Notes: generated from the letters alone by a model not told the origin. A stretch of 64,000 nt of DNA from Vibrio mimicus CAIM 602 (GCF_000338875.1 NZ_AOMO01000029.1:95055-159054), one strand, 5' to 3'. Positions 52,373 through 62,852 are shown, counted from the stretch's first letter. Program-made: numbers and translations.

Positions 52373-53584
52373 ATGACGGTGGAAATGAGTGTGAATCGGA
52401 GTTCGTTTGATGAGGTGATGGTACCTTGCTACAACCCGATGGAGTTTATTCCGGTAAAAGGTTTTGGTTCACGGATTTGGGATCAGCAAGGTCATGAGTA
52501 CATTGACTTCGCTGGCGGGATTGCGGTGAGTTGTTTGGGACATTGTCACCCAGTGATGGTGCAAGCTCTGACCACGCAAGCCAATAAGCTGTGGCATTTA
52601 AGCAACGTAATGACCAATGAGCCAGCGCTGCGTCTGGCGAAAAAGCTCATCCAAGTGAGCTTTGCTGAGAAAGTCTTTTTTGCTAACTCAGGTGCCGAAG
52701 CAAACGAAGCGGCGCTGAAACTGGCACGCCGCTATGCGGCCGATGTGTATGGCCCTGAGAAGTCTGAAATTATTGCCTTTAACCAAGGTTTCCACGGACG
52801 TACTTTCTTTACTGTCTCTGTTGGTGGCCAAGCGACTTACTCGGATGGCTTTGGTCCTAAACCGGGCGACATTGTTCACCTGCCTTATAACGATCTTGCT
52901 GCGCTGCAAGCACAGATTTCGGATCGTACCTGCGCGGTAATGATGGAACCACTGCAAGGAGAAGGTGGCATTATTTCGCCTAGTGCTGAATTTGTGCAAG
53001 CCGTACGTGAGCTGTGTGACAAACACAATGCGCTACTGGTGTTCGATGAAGTGCAGACGGGTAATGGCCGCACCGGTGATTTCTATGCTTATCAAGGCAT
53101 TGGCGTTACGCCAGATATTCTGGCAACCGCCAAATCACTCGGTGGTGGCTTCCCGATTGGTGCCATGCTAACCACAACCAAAATTGCTGAACACATGAAA
53201 GTTGGCGTACACGGTTCGACATACGGTGGTAACCCGTTGGCGTGTGCCGTGGCAGAAGCTGTGGTGGATTTCGTTGCCCAGCCTGAAATTCTAGCGGGTG
53301 TGAAGCAGCGTGAGCAGTGGATGCGCGCTGAACTCACCAAACTCAATGAGAAATACCATATTTTCAAAGAGATCCGTGGTAAAGGTTTGTTGCTCGGTGT
53401 AGCACTGAACGATGAGTGGCAAGGCCGTGCACGTGACATTCTGGTTGCCGCAGGCAAGCAAGGCTTGATGGTGTTGGTGGCAGGGGCGAGCGTCGTTCGT
53501 TTCACGCCATCACTAATCATCAGCCAACAAGAAATAGAAGAAGGTATGGCTCGCTTAGACAAAGCGATCGCCACACTGGTGTGA
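52373..53584 (+). CDS. argD: Acetylornithine / succinylornithine aminotransferase
   Basis: A 403-residue class III PLP aminotransferase: [32 protein letters not shown] and the PLP lysine in [13 protein letters not shown]. This enzyme type acts both in arginine synthesis (ArgD) and in the arginine succinyltransferase pathway (AstC). Sitting directly upstream of astA and astD, it probably does both, as Vibrio lacks a second copy in this window. AAGGA precedes the ATG at 52373. Confidence 0.92.
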   Translation: MTVEMSVNRSSFDEVMVPCYNPMEFIPVKGFGSRIWDQQGHEYIDFAGGIAVSCLGHCHPVMVQALTTQANKLWHLSNVMTNEPALRLAKKLIQVSFAEKVFFANSGAEANEAALKLARRYAADVYGPEKSEIIAFNQGFHGRTFFTVSVGGQATYSDGFGPKPGDIVHLPYNDLAALQAQISDRTCAVMMEPLQGEGGIISPSAEFVQAVRELCDKHNALLVFDEVQTGNGRTGDFYAYQGIGVTPDILATAKSLGGGFPIGAMLTTTKIAEHMKVGVHGSTYGGNPLACAVAEAVVDFVAQPEILAGVKQREQWMRAELTKLNEKYHIFKEIRGKGLLLGVALNDEWQGRARDILVAAGKQGLMVLVAGASVVRFTPSLIISQQEIEEGMARLDKAIATLV

Positions 53585-53591
53585 TAGCGAT

Positions 53592-53691
53592 GGGCTTGTA
53601 CTGCAAGCCCTGACCGCGAACCTCGGAGGTTTGCGCTATCACTCACTGCATCAAGGATCTGGGGCGAACGGAGAGCTAAAATCGTTCGCCC
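53592..53691 (+). repeat. Three consecutive hairpins between argD/astC and astA
   Basis: In a 149-bp gap there are GGGCTTG/CAAGCCC (53592-53610), a GCGAACCT/AGGTTTGC-type stem at about 53616-53634, and GGGCGAACG/CGTTCGCCC (53662-53691). The last is followed by TCTTT. They could attenuate transcription or stabilise the upstream mRNA. Confidence 0.6.
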
Positions 53692-53733
53692 TCTTTCGAA
53701 AATGCAGAGAATACGCATCGGGAGGGAGTAAAG

Positions 53734-54753
53734 ATGTTGGTTGTTCGTCCTATTAGCATGGCGGACTATGAGGCGCTGCATACGTGCGCCGTCGAGTCTG
53801 GACATGGCTTCACCTCATTACCGGTTGATCAAGAACTGTTGACCAATCGCATTACCCATTCAGAATACAGCTTCAGTAAACCGAACGTAACCACGCCGGG
53901 GGATGAAGGCTACTTGATGGTGGGGGTGGATAGTGAAACTGGGCAAGTGGCCGGAACCACGGGCATTGAAGCCTCCATTGGTTGGGATGTCCCTTTTTAT
54001 TCCTATCACATCAGCACCATAGTGCACTCTTCCCCCAAACTGGGTGTCAACAATGTGGTTAAGCTGCTGACCTTCGGTAACAACTACACTGGATGCAGCG
54101 AAATCTGCACTCTGTTTTTGCGTCCGCAATTTCGCCAAGGCTTGAATGGACGTTTGATGTCCAAGTGCCGTTTTCTGATGATGGCTGAACATCCGCACCG
54201 CTTTTCAAAAACCATTTTTGCGGAGATGCGCGGCGTATCAGATGAAGAAGGTAACTCGCCATTCTGGAAATGGTTGCAAGAGCACTTTTTCTCGATTGAT
54301 TTCACTTTGGCCGATTATCTCACTGGCATTGGCAAGAAAGGCTTTATCGCAGACTTAATGCCAAAATTACCGATTTACGTCAACTTGTTGAGTAAAGAAG
54401 CGCAAGCGGTGATTGGTCAAGTGCATGAAAACACGCGACCTGCCTTGGTATTGCTTGAGAAAGAGGGTTTTACCTGCCGAAATTACGTCGACATTTTTGA
54501 TGCAGGTCCAACCGTGGAGTGTGAGCTGAGCAATATCGAATCGGTGCGCCACTCAGTGCGCGCGATGGTAGAAGTCGCGGAACACTCGAGCTCACAGAAC
54601 TTTTTGATGTGTAATACCTCGTTTGAGAACTTCCGCGCTACGGCTGCCAAAGCGGCTTATAGCCAAGAAGATAACGCGGTGATCATTTCGCCCAAAGTTG
54701 CCGCGGCATTAGAAGTGAGCACTGGGGATTATTTACGGATTTTGGCGCAGTAG
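53734..54753 (+). CDS. astA: Arginine N-succinyltransferase
   Basis: A 339-residue AstA starting MLVVRPISMADYEAL, with a GNAT-like fold split over two halves; conserved parts include IVHSSPKLGVNNVV and LFLRPQFRQGLNGRLMSKCR. It transfers succinyl from succinyl-CoA to arginine, the first committed step of the AST pathway. GGGAGGGAG precedes the ATG. Confidence 0.95.
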   Translation: MLVVRPISMADYEALHTCAVESGHGFTSLPVDQELLTNRITHSEYSFSKPNVTTPGDEGYLMVGVDSETGQVAGTTGIEASIGWDVPFYSYHISTIVHSSPKLGVNNVVKLLTFGNNYTGCSEICTLFLRPQFRQGLNGRLMSKCRFLMMAEHPHRFSKTIFAEMRGVSDEEGNSPFWKWLQEHFFSIDFTLADYLTGIGKKGFIADLMPKLPIYVNLLSKEAQAVIGQVHENTRPALVLLEKEGFTCRNYVDIFDAGPTVECELSNIESVRHSVRAMVEVAEHSSSQNFLMCNTSFENFRATAAKAAYSQEDNAVIISPKVAAALEVSTGDYLRILAQ

Positions 54754-54762
54754 GGGATAGCA

Positions 54763-56220
54763 ATGACACATTGGATAGCAGGCGAATGGGTTACGGGAAC
54801 GGGTGACAAGCTGGAATCACATACGCCTTATAGCCATGAGCTTTTATGGCAAGGCTACAGCGCCAGTGATAAGCAGGTAGAAGAGGCAGTGAGTGCGGCT
54901 CGTTTGGCTTTTCTCGATTGGAAAAAACGCTCGTTTGCAGAGCGTGAACAGATCGTGCTGGCGTTTGCGGAGTTAGTAAAAGCCAACAGTGAGCGTATTG
55001 CGAAAGTGATTGCCCAAGAAACGGGAAAACCGCTTTGGGAAACGCGCACTGAGGCAACTTCGATTGCCGGAAAAATCGCGATCTCGATTCGTGCTTATCA
55101 TGAGCGTACCGGAGAAAACGTGCGTGAAGCGGCGGGTAATCAGTTGGTATTGCGCCATCGCCCTTTAGGGGTAATGGCGGTTTTTGGACCCTATAACTTC
55201 CCCGGCCACTTGCCCAATGGGCATATAGTGCCAGCTCTGCTCGCGGGCAATACCGTGGTTTTCAAACCTTCCGAACAAACGCCGTGGACTGGTGAAGTCT
55301 TAATGTCTCTGTGGCAAGAAGCGGGCATTCCGGCTGGTGTGATCAATCTGGTACAAGGCTCGAAAGAGACAGGGATCGCGCTGGCGCAATCGCGGGGCAT
55401 TGATGGCTTATTGTTTACGGGCAGCGCCAATACCGGGCATCTGTTGCACCGCCAATTTGCTGGTCAGCCGGACAAAATGCTGGCTCTGGAAATGGGCGGC
55501 AATAACCCCATGGTGATTTCGGAGCACTATGGCGATTTGGACGCGACCGTCTACACCATTATTCAATCCGCGTTTATCAGCAGTGGTCAACGCTGTACCT
55601 GTGCGCGCCGTTTGTATGTTCCACTTGGGGTGAAAGGGGATGCGCTGCTTGAGAAACTGGTTGCCGTAACTGCTAAGCTCCGTATCGATCAGCCATTTGC
55701 TGAGCCCGCACCGTTTATGGGGCCGTTAGTTTCTGAAGCTGCGGCACAAGCGATCCTCAATGCGCAATCCCATCTACAAGCATTAGGCGGTAAAAGTCTG
55801 CTTGAAGCTCGCGCTTTGCATGCTGCGTTTATCACACCTGCGATCATTGATGTCACAGCGATTGAGTTTTTACCGGATGATGAATATTTCGGGCCTTTGC
55901 TACAAGTGGTGCGTTATCAAACCTTGGTGCAAGCGGTGGAACTAGCCAATGATACCCGCTTTGGCTTATCCGCCGGACTTGTCTCAACACAAGATGAAGA
56001 GTGGGAGTACTTTGTTGATCATATTCGCGCTGGCATAGTCAATCGTAACCGCCAGCTCACCGGAGCAAGTGGTGATGCACCGTTTGGTGGCCCTGGCGCG
56101 TCAGGCAATTTACGCCCGAGTGCTTTTTATGCCGCCGATTATTGCGCTTATCCGATGGCATCTATGGAAGGTGATGCAACTCAGTTGCCTGCTACTTTGA
56201 GCCCGGGAATCGAACTCTAA
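54763..56220 (+). CDS. astD: N-succinylglutamate 5-semialdehyde dehydrogenase
   Basis: A 485-residue aldehyde dehydrogenase beginning [12 protein letters not shown], with the NAD motif FTGSANTG, catalytic Glu in [12 protein letters not shown] and nucleophile Cys in [12 protein letters not shown]. It oxidises succinylglutamate semialdehyde in arginine catabolism. It starts 9 bp after astA. The astB and astE genes that complete the pathway are not adjacent. Confidence 0.95.
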   Translation: MTHWIAGEWVTGTGDKLESHTPYSHELLWQGYSASDKQVEEAVSAARLAFLDWKKRSFAEREQIVLAFAELVKANSERIAKVIAQETGKPLWETRTEATSIAGKIAISIRAYHERTGENVREAAGNQLVLRHRPLGVMAVFGPYNFPGHLPNGHIVPALLAGNTVVFKPSEQTPWTGEVLMSLWQEAGIPAGVINLVQGSKETGIALAQSRGIDGLLFTGSANTGHLLHRQFAGQPDKMLALEMGGNNPMVISEHYGDLDATVYTIIQSAFISSGQRCTCARRLYVPLGVKGDALLEKLVAVTAKLRIDQPFAEPAPFMGPLVSEAAAQAILNAQSHLQALGGKSLLEARALHAAFITPAIIDVTAIEFLPDDEYFGPLLQVVRYQTLVQAVELANDTRFGLSAGLVSTQDEEWEYFVDHIRAGIVNRNRQLTGASGDAPFGGPGASGNLRPSAFYAADYCAYPMASMEGDATQLPATLSPGIEL

Positions 56221-56316
56221 GCATAATTTACGTTGTGCCTGCGCAGCCAAGCGGGCACTTTTTTCGTCACAGGTTGATATTTTTTACTCTTGCCACTGGA
56301 TTAACAAGGAGGCGTT

Positions 56317-57108
56317 ATGACGCCAACAGCTTTATTTCAATCGCTCTGGAATGATTATATTGAGCGCCTTTGCCCGTCGGCAGAGAAAGTGCATCAACTA
56401 CTACAAGAAGATGAGCCACTGATTAATGATCACATCGCGCTGCGGACTTTTAATGTTGCACCGCTGGGTTTAGAAACTTTGGCGAAGCCGTTTTTAGCGC
56501 TCGGCTATCAGCCGTGTGGTGAGTATGAATTCAAAAGCAAAAAGCTGGCAGCCAAGCATTTTGAACATCCGGACCCTTTGCAACCGAAAGTCTTCATCAG
56601 TGAACTGAAAGTCGAAGAGTGTTCACCAGCGCTGCAAGCCATTGTGACGAAGTTGGTTGCTCAGGTAGATGACGAAGCGTTAGCAGGAGAGGACTTTCTG
56701 TATGGTGGTCGTTTATGGAGCTTAAGCCATGCCGATTATCTCACCTTAGCTAAAGAGAGTGAGTACGCGGCTTGGCTCGCCGCACACGGCTATGGTGCAA
56801 ACCACTTTACGGTGAGTGTCAATCAGCTCAACGCTTTGCATGAAGTCAAACAGGTCAATGACCATCTGCGTCAGCATGGATTTAGCATTAATGAATCGGG
56901 TGGGGAAGTGAAAGGCACGCCGGAAGTGCTGCTAGAGCAATCTTCAACTATGGCGGATAAAGTCTTAGTGCGTTTTAACGAAGGCGCGGAGATGATCCCC
57001 GGTGGTTTTTATGAGTTCGCCAAACGCTACCCAATGGCAAATGGGTTGCTCTACCCCGGATTTGTCGAAGCATCGGCGGATAAGATTTTTGAAAGCACGA
57101 ACCGCTAA
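56317..57108 (+). CDS. DUF1338 family metalloenzyme
   Basis: A 263-residue protein of the DUF1338 family, now linked to 2-oxoadipate dioxygenase/decarboxylase (HglS-like) enzymes with a vicinal-oxygen-chelate fold. Likely metal ligands are the His in INDHIALRTF, the His in GANHFTVSVN and the Glu in GGFYEFAKRY. This protein is the short form (full HglS is about 460 aa), so the activity may differ. It follows astD by about 95 bp on the same strand, suggesting a link to arginine or related amino-acid breakdown (inference). AGGAGGC precedes the ATG. Confidence 0.78.
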   Translation: MTPTALFQSLWNDYIERLCPSAEKVHQLLQEDEPLINDHIALRTFNVAPLGLETLAKPFLALGYQPCGEYEFKSKKLAAKHFEHPDPLQPKVFISELKVEECSPALQAIVTKLVAQVDDEALAGEDFLYGGRLWSLSHADYLTLAKESEYAAWLAAHGYGANHFTVSVNQLNALHEVKQVNDHLRQHGFSINESGGEVKGTPEVLLEQSSTMADKVLVRFNEGAEMIPGGFYEFAKRYPMANGLLYPGFVEASADKIFESTNR

Positions 57109-57130
57109 GGTTGTCGTGTGATACAAGCAA

Positions 57131-57160
57131 AAAAATAGCCACCGCTGGGTGGCTATTTTT
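57131..57160. terminator. Bidirectional Rho-independent terminator (DUF1338 gene / crp)
   Basis: AAAAATAGCCACC, loop GCTG, GGTGGCTATTTTT: a 13-bp stem between convergent genes. Confidence 0.93.
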
Positions 57161-57173
57161 TATAACGGAATGC

Positions 57174-57806
57174 TTAGCGAGTACCGTAAACCACGATGGT
57201 TTTACCGTGGGCAGAGATCAGGTTCTGCTCTTCCAGCATCTTCAGGATGCGGCCAACGGTTTCACGAGAACAGCCAACGATTTGACCGATCTCTTGACGA
57301 GTGATCTTGATTTGCATGCCATCTGGGTGAGTCATCGCGTCTGGCTGACGCGCAAGGTTCAGCAGAGTTTGAGCGATACGGCCAGTTACGTCTAGGAACG
57401 CAAGGTCGCCAACTTTCTGGCTGGTCACTTGCAGACGACGAGCCATTTGACCTGAAAGGCGCATCAAGATGTCAGGGTTTACTTGGATCAACTGACGGAA
57501 TTTCTTAAATGAGATCTCAGCCACTTCACACGGTGTTTTAGCACGAACCCAAGCGGTACGCTCTTGGCCTTCTTCAAACAAGCCAAGCTCACCGATGAAG
57601 TCACCTTGGTTCAGGTAAGAGAGGATCATCTCTTTACCTTCTTCATCTTTAATCAGTACCGCAACTGAACCTTTAACGATGTAGTACAGCGTTTCCGCTT
57701 TCTCACCCGCATGGATCAGCGTGCTTTTTGATGGGTACTTATGAATGTGACAATGTGAAAGAAACCACTCTAGTGTTGGATCGGTTTGAGGTTTACCTAG
57801 AACCAT
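57174..57806 (-). CDS. crp: cAMP receptor protein Crp
   Basis: A 210-residue CRP beginning [20 protein letters not shown], with the cAMP-binding domain ([19 protein letters not shown]) and the C-terminal [23 protein letters not shown]. It is nearly identical to the E. coli protein in the parts I can compare. It controls carbon use, natural competence and quorum sensing in V. cholerae; sites consistent with it occur in this window at 13579 and upstream of itself. Confidence 0.97.
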   Translation of the reverse strand: MVLGKPQTDPTLEWFLSHCHIHKYPSKSTLIHAGEKAETLYYIVKGSVAVLIKDEEGKEMILSYLNQGDFIGELGLFEEGQERTAWVRAKTPCEVAEISFKKFRQLIQVNPDILMRLSGQMARRLQVTSQKVGDLAFLDVTGRIAQTLLNLARQPDAMTHPDGMQIKITRQEIGQIVGCSRETVGRILKMLEEQNLISAHGKTIVVYGTR

Positions 57807-57999
57807 AATAATCTCACTTCCTCTGCAGGGTACGCTTGCCGCTATCCATATTTTAGCGAAGCCTCAATTGGGCTTACTAGAATAAGAGGTGTTACCCAAG
57901 GCTGCAAGCTATCTTATGTTTCGGTTAAGAATAGTATCCTTTTTCGAAATCGATTTCTTGATTTTAATCGTGTCACTAGTCCGATTTGCTACGCAAAAT

Positions 58000-58015
58000 T
58001 GTGCACATGATCACG
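58000..58015. promoter_or_regulatory. Candidate CRP site upstream of crp
   Basis: TGTGC-ACATGA-TCACG differs from TGTGA-N6-TCACA at two core bases. It is about 195 bp from the crp start codon, in the gap between prkB and crp, and could mediate autoregulation. Confidence 0.45.
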
Positions 58016-58048
58016 GTATGAAAAGTAAGCATCCATCACTGGTCGGAT

Positions 58049-58918
58049 CTAGCCGATTTTTCCGGTTTCGATCAGTTGTTGCAGTAGCGGCCGCACAATC
58101 AAATCCATTGCAAAACTCATCTTGCCGCCCGGAACCACAATGGTGTTGTGGCGCGACATGAATGAACCATCAATCATCGCAAGCAAGTACGGGAAATCGA
58201 CGTTTTTGATCCCACGAAAGCGAATGACCACAAAACTTTCATCCAATGTCGGAATGCCTTTGGCATTGAGCGGGTTAGAGGTATCGACCGTTGGTACGCG
58301 CTGAAAGTTAATGTGGGTGCGTGAAAACTGCGGGGTGATGAATTTGAGGTAGTCGTCCATTGAACGTACGATGGAATCCATCACCGCTTCACGTGAATGG
58401 CCGCGATCGCGCGTATCGCGTACGTATTTCTGAATCCACTCAAGGTTAACGATCGGCACCATGCCAATCAAAAAGTCGACGTGTTGTGCGACATTGACAT
58501 CACCATCGACCACACCGCCGTGTAAGCCTTCATAAAACAGCACATCTGAGTTTTCGGGCAGTGATTGCCAAGGCGTAAACGTGCCGGGCATCTGGTTATA
58601 CGGCACCGCTTCATCAAAGGTGTGCAAGTAGCGGCGCACTTGGCCGGTGCCTACTTTTCCGTATTGGCGGAAGAATTCTTCAAGGGTTGGGAAATCGTTG
58701 GCTTGGGGACCAAAGTAACTGATATGGCGACCTTGCTCGCGCGCTTTGCGGATTTCCACATCCATTTCTGGACGGGTGAAGCGATGAAAACTGTCCCCTT
58801 CAACCCAAGCAGGCTTGATGCTCATCATATTGAACATCTTGCGAAAGGCTTCAGAGGTGGTTGTGGTACCGGCGCCGGAAGACCCCGTTACCGCAATAAT
58901 CGGATGTTTGGCTGACAT
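58049..58918 (-). CDS. prkB: Phosphoribulokinase-like protein PrkB
   Basis: A 289-residue P-loop kinase of the PRK/uridine kinase family: AVTGSSGAGTTTTSEAF (Walker A), VEGDSFHRFTRPEMD, and DVLFYEGLHGGVV. Without RuBisCO its physiological substrate in gammaproteobacteria is unknown. The prkB-crp and yheU neighbourhood is conserved with E. coli. Confidence 0.92.
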   Translation of the reverse strand: MSAKHPIIAVTGSSGAGTTTTSEAFRKMFNMMSIKPAWVEGDSFHRFTRPEMDVEIRKAREQGRHISYFGPQANDFPTLEEFFRQYGKVGTGQVRRYLHTFDEAVPYNQMPGTFTPWQSLPENSDVLFYEGLHGGVVDGDVNVAQHVDFLIGMVPIVNLEWIQKYVRDTRDRGHSREAVMDSIVRSMDDYLKFITPQFSRTHINFQRVPTVDTSNPLNAKGIPTLDESFVVIRFRGIKNVDFPYLLAMIDGSFMSRHNTIVVPGGKMSFAMDLIVRPLLQQLIETGKIG

Positions 58919-59013
58919 GACAAACCTTGTCCTTAAGTCCTTGATTTTGGTGCTAACTCAGGCACCACCCGGAAAATCACTATAGCACGGAAAATGGAGC
59001 CGTCACTGCTTGG

Positions 59014-59223
59014 CTAAAACGGATGGCATTTAATATCGACGGTTTCATGCAATTCTGAATAGACGATCACAGCTTGCCCTGATTGTAACTGCGTGCGTAC
59101 TTGAGCAATTTTTTCCTCCAGCGACACTTCTACATCACCATAATCTGTGCCTTCACGCAGCACAAATTCACGGATCAAATTGTCGAGTGTTTCCGGCGCA
59201 ATTTGTTGCCATGGAATGATCAT
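59014..59223 (-). CDS. yheU: UPF0270 family protein YheU
   Basis: A 69-residue protein beginning [20 protein letters not shown] and containing REGTDYG, the UPF0270 signature. Function unknown. GAGGT precedes the ATG. It lies between yheT and prkB as in E. coli. Confidence 0.9.
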   Translation of the reverse strand: MIIPWQQIAPETLDNLIREFVLREGTDYGDVEVSLEEKIAQVRTQLQSGQAVIVYSELHETVDIKCHPF

Positions 59224-59256
59224 AAATACCTCTTTATTTTATGACGGTTCCCAACT

Positions 59257-59282
59257 CGACTTGGAGCGTTAACTCCAAGTCG
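59257..59282 (-). repeat. 10-bp inverted repeat between yheT and yheU
   Basis: CGACTTGGAG, a 6-nt loop and CTCCAAGTCG form a perfect hairpin. There is no T-run in the minus direction, so it is probably an mRNA structure or processing site rather than a true terminator. Confidence 0.65.
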
Positions 59283-59332
59283 TTTGAGTCTTTCCCCTTA
59301 CAATGATACTGCATTAAAAGAGGAGGGGCGCG

Positions 59333-60322
59333 TTAGGATTGATGCAGAAAGTCATCACGCAGATGTGAATAATACTCGGGCAGGGTTTGCTCTAGCCAAA
59401 AGCGGGGCTTTAGCCATGATCCACTCAGAAAACCCACATGGCCGCCATGCTCAAACAAACGGTAATCGATGTTCGCTGGCAGTGGGAAATTTGGGATCAC
59501 GGCTTCGGTCATAAATGGGTCGTCTTTGGCATGAATGATCTGTGTTGGGACGCGGATCTGGGTGAGTTGCTTGAGTCCCGAACATTGCTGATAGTAATCT
59601 GCCGCATCATTAAAGCCGTGTAGTGGCGCGGTGATCACATCATCAAACTCAGCGAGTTTAGCGATGGCGTTGATCCGCTCTGAGCTCAGTGGCAAAGCAT
59701 TTTCCAATAGTGCGTATTTAGCCATGGCATTTTTCTTCAAAGAAGAGAGCAGATACGCGCGATACACTTTAGAGAAACCTTGCTCGATACGTTGTGAGCA
59801 GGCGGCTAAATCGAGTGGAGCGGAAATCAAGGTGGCGGCGCTGACGATAGGATCATCACGATACTGCGCAAGATAGTTCGCGAGCATGTTGCCGCCGAGA
59901 GAAACACCGACTGCAACGATAGGGCGACCCGGTAATTGTTTACGTAGGTACTCAAGCACAAAACGCGCATCACCCGTTTCACCAGAATGGTAAGCCCGTG
60001 CTAAGTGGTTGGGTTTACCACTGCAACCGCGGAAATGCATCATGACCGAGAGCCAGCCTTGCCTCGCAAACGCGTGCATCAATCCGTTGGCATAGGGGCT
60101 ATTAAAGCTGCCTTCTAAGCCGTGAAACAGAACAAACAGTGGCTTGTGCTGCGCGTTTGGCGTACGCCAGTCTTCACTCCATGCTAAATCGAGGAAGTCA
60201 CCATCTGGAGTGAATAGGGTTTGCCATTCGGCAGCAAACAGCGGCTGTTTACGCAGTAAGCGTGGCAGCAGAGTTTGTAAATGGGGATTAGCAAGCCCCT
60301 TGGCAGCAATAAAATGAGTCAT
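59333..60322 (-). CDS. yheT: Alpha/beta hydrolase YheT
   Basis: A 329-residue alpha/beta hydrolase: oxyanion region LFHGLEGSFNSPY, MMHFRGCSGKPNH, nucleophile Ser in VGVSLGGNMLANYLAQ, acid in HAKDDPFM and a final His in EHGGHVGFL. Substrate unknown. Its start overlaps the stop of the TIGR02444 gene by 4 bp (ATGA). Confidence 0.9.
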   Translation of the reverse strand: MTHFIAAKGLANPHLQTLLPRLLRKQPLFAAEWQTLFTPDGDFLDLAWSEDWRTPNAQHKPLFVLFHGLEGSFNSPYANGLMHAFARQGWLSVMMHFRGCSGKPNHLARAYHSGETGDARFVLEYLRKQLPGRPIVAVGVSLGGNMLANYLAQYRDDPIVSAATLISAPLDLAACSQRIEQGFSKVYRAYLLSSLKKNAMAKYALLENALPLSSERINAIAKLAEFDDVITAPLHGFNDAADYYQQCSGLKQLTQIRVPTQIIHAKDDPFMTEAVIPNFPLPANIDYRLFEHGGHVGFLSGSWLKPRFWLEQTLPEYYSHLRDDFLHQS

Positions 60323-60804
60323 GATTTTGAATTATTGTGTTCACAGTGCGGAGCAGAAAATTGCTCGGCTAAGTATTCAGCGCCGAGCATTTTACAGTAT
60401 TGCTGAGTGAGCGGTATAGCGTGCGTGGGATAGAGTGTTAACCGATTGAGACATTCTACCAAATCTGCTTGCTGCTGCTTTTCCAGTTGTAGTTCAAACT
60501 GCAGCGCTTCGCGATAGAGGGTGTCCGGAAGATGGGTTTTGAGCCGACGTCGCAAATCGCGAAAACCGTGCAACAGATTTTCTGAATGATTGAGACATTC
60601 GAGCACGGTCGGCCAGTCGGCTTCGGTTAATGTAAGCTGCTGTTCATCCAGCCATTTGAGCAACAGCAGCAGATTGACATTGCCGTTATGGCTATTTTGC
60701 AATCGTAAGCACGCCTCTTTCACCTCGCGTACACTGTAATACTGCAAACTGAATTGCCAGAGTCTTTCCAGTGTTAATCTTGGTTTGGCGTGCTCATCAT
60801 TCAT
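60319..60804 (-). CDS. TIGR02444 family protein
   Basis: A 161-residue, mostly helical protein: LWQFSLQYYSVREVKEACLRLQN and NVNLLLLLKWLDEQ fit TIGR02444, a gammaproteobacterial family of unknown function found beside yheS. Its ATG directly follows the yheS stop codon, and yheT overlaps its end, so the three genes form one operon. Confidence 0.85.
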   Translation of the reverse strand: MNDEHAKPRLTLERLWQFSLQYYSVREVKEACLRLQNSHNGNVNLLLLLKWLDEQQLTLTEADWPTVLECLNHSENLLHGFRDLRRRLKTHLPDTLYREALQFELQLEKQQQADLVECLNRLTLYPTHAIPLTQQYCKMLGAEYLAEQFSAPHCEHNNSKS

Positions 60805-62721
60805 TTAACCGTTGAACTCCCGTTCCATCTCTTCCAAGGTTTCCTGCTCGGCCATCCATTCTAGCTCGACTTGCTCTAGCTCGGATTTGGCGGCGGCTTG
60901 CTTAGCCAACACCTCAGTCAGTGTCGCTTTATTCTGTGCTTCGTACAGTGAGGTGTCCGACAATTGTGCTTCCATCTCACCGACAACGTGGTTCAACTTA
61001 TCGAGTTTCTCTTCTAACTGTGTCAGCTTTTTGCGAATTGGCGCAGTGAGCTTGCGAAAATCTGCTTCACGACGCTTTTGTTCTTTTTTCGCAGCAGCAC
61101 TGTTAGCGCTATTCGCGGTATTGGTCGGTTGGGCTTCTTTGCGTTCTGCTTTTTGCTGATCGGTTAGCCATTTGTAGTAGTCATTCAAGTCACCATCAAA
61201 CGGGCCGACTTGGTGATCATGTACTAAATAGAGATCATCGGTGGTGGCACGCAGCAAGTAGCGATCATGGCTGACGATCACCATTGCGCCTTCATAGCTT
61301 TGCAGCGCAAGCGTCAGTGCTTGACGCATATCCAAATCCAGATGGTTGGTGGGTTCGTCGAGCAGCAGTAAGTTGGGCTTTTGCCACACAATCAGCGCCA
61401 GCACTAAACGGGCTTTTTCACCGCCAGAGAAGGGCGCGACTTTTTCGAGCGCTTTATCGCCATGGAAACCAAAGCTGCCTAAGTAGTTACGCAGTTCCAG
61501 CTCATTTTTGTCTGGCGCGATTTGCATCATGTGTTGTAGAGGTGTTTCTTCCGGATGCAGCGTTTCCAACTGATGCTGCGCAAAGTAGCCAATTTTCACC
61601 CCTTGCGAGTAAGTGCAGTCACCCGATTGAGGCTTGAGCTCACCCGAGAGCAGTTTAATCAAGGTTGATTTACCTGCACCGTTGCGACCAAGCAAACCGA
61701 TACGACTGCCCGGCACCAGGTTGAGGCGGATTTTCTCAAGGATTAAGTTATCGCCGTAGCCAGCCGAGACTTGATCCATCATCAGGATCGGGTTAGGTAG
61801 TGCAGCGGGTTCACGAAATTCAAAACTGAATGGGTTATCAAACTGGGCGGGCAGCACTTTTTCCATCCGTTCCAGCGCTTTGATCCGGCTTTGTGCTTGG
61901 CGAGCTTTAGAAGCTTTATAGCGGAAGCGATCAATGTAGCTTTGCATGTGCGCCATCTGCTTTTGTTGCTTTTGATAGATGGCTTGTTGCTGAAGCATTT
62001 TTTGCGCGCGCTGAGTTTCAAACGACGAGTAGTTCCCCGTGTATTCATTCAGCGTCTGATTTTCAATATGCACAATGCGATTGACGATCGGGTCGAGGAA
62101 ATCGCGGTCATGCGAAATCAGGATCAGCGTTCCGGGGTAGCTTTGCAGCCAACGCTCCAGCCACATGACGGCATCCAAATCCAAGTGGTTGGTCGGTTCG
62201 TCGAGCAGCAGTAAGTCAGAGCGACAAATCAGTGCTTGCGCCAAGTTCAAACGCATTCGCCAACCACCAGAAAATTGGGTCAGACTCCAGCTCATCTGTT
62301 CTTGTGTAAAGCCTAAGCCGTCAAGTAACTCAGAGGCTCGGGCGCGAATGCTATAACCACCTACCATCTCGATTTTGCCATGCAGATCGGCCACTTTGGT
62401 GCCGTTGTCTGCCGCTTCGGCTTCTATCAATTGGCGTTCTAGTTCGCGATATTCGCGATCGCCATCGATCACGTATTCCAGCGCACTGCGATCCAGAGCG
62501 GGGGTTTCCTGCGCTACCCAAGCAAGTTCCCAGTAGGCGGGTTTGCTGAAGGAGCCTGCATCAATAGTCAGTTCATCTTTCAGTAATGCAAACAGGGTGG
62601 ATTTACCACAACCGTTTTTACCCACTAAACCCACTTTGTCGCCGGGATGAATGGTTGCCGAAGCTTGCTCAAGGAGCGGTTTTCCGCCGCGCAGTAGCTG
62701 AATCTCAGAGAAGGTAATCAT
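60805..62721 (-). CDS. yheS: ABC-F family ATPase YheS
   Basis: A 638-residue protein with two ABC ATPase domains and no membrane segment: Walker A GLVGKNGCGKSTLF and GLLGRNGAGKSTLI, signature FSGGWRMRLNLAQAL and FSGGEKARLVLAL, Walker B LLLDEPTNHLDLD twice, a linker coiled coil, and a charged C-terminal coiled coil (about 520-635). ABC-F proteins act on the ribosome to relieve stalls. First gene of yheS-TIGR02444-yheT. Confidence 0.94.
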   Translation of the reverse strand: MITFSEIQLLRGGKPLLEQASATIHPGDKVGLVGKNGCGKSTLFALLKDELTIDAGSFSKPAYWELAWVAQETPALDRSALEYVIDGDREYRELERQLIEAEAADNGTKVADLHGKIEMVGGYSIRARASELLDGLGFTQEQMSWSLTQFSGGWRMRLNLAQALICRSDLLLLDEPTNHLDLDAVMWLERWLQSYPGTLILISHDRDFLDPIVNRIVHIENQTLNEYTGNYSSFETQRAQKMLQQQAIYQKQQKQMAHMQSYIDRFRYKASKARQAQSRIKALERMEKVLPAQFDNPFSFEFREPAALPNPILMMDQVSAGYGDNLILEKIRLNLVPGSRIGLLGRNGAGKSTLIKLLSGELKPQSGDCTYSQGVKIGYFAQHQLETLHPEETPLQHMMQIAPDKNELELRNYLGSFGFHGDKALEKVAPFSGGEKARLVLALIVWQKPNLLLLDEPTNHLDLDMRQALTLALQSYEGAMVIVSHDRYLLRATTDDLYLVHDHQVGPFDGDLNDYYKWLTDQQKAERKEAQPTNTANSANSAAAKKEQKRREADFRKLTAPIRKKLTQLEEKLDKLNHVVGEMEAQLSDTSLYEAQNKATLTEVLAKQAAAKSELEQVELEWMAEQETLEEMEREFNG

Positions 62722-62852
62722 AAAAATCGTTTTATCGCCCGTTGAATTTTCGCCCGGAATAGTAGGAGGAATAAGGATAAATGTCGATCATTATACAAAT
62801 TGGGTTATGATGCTTAGTAACGGATTAGTAACAAATAAGCGGAGTGCGCAAC

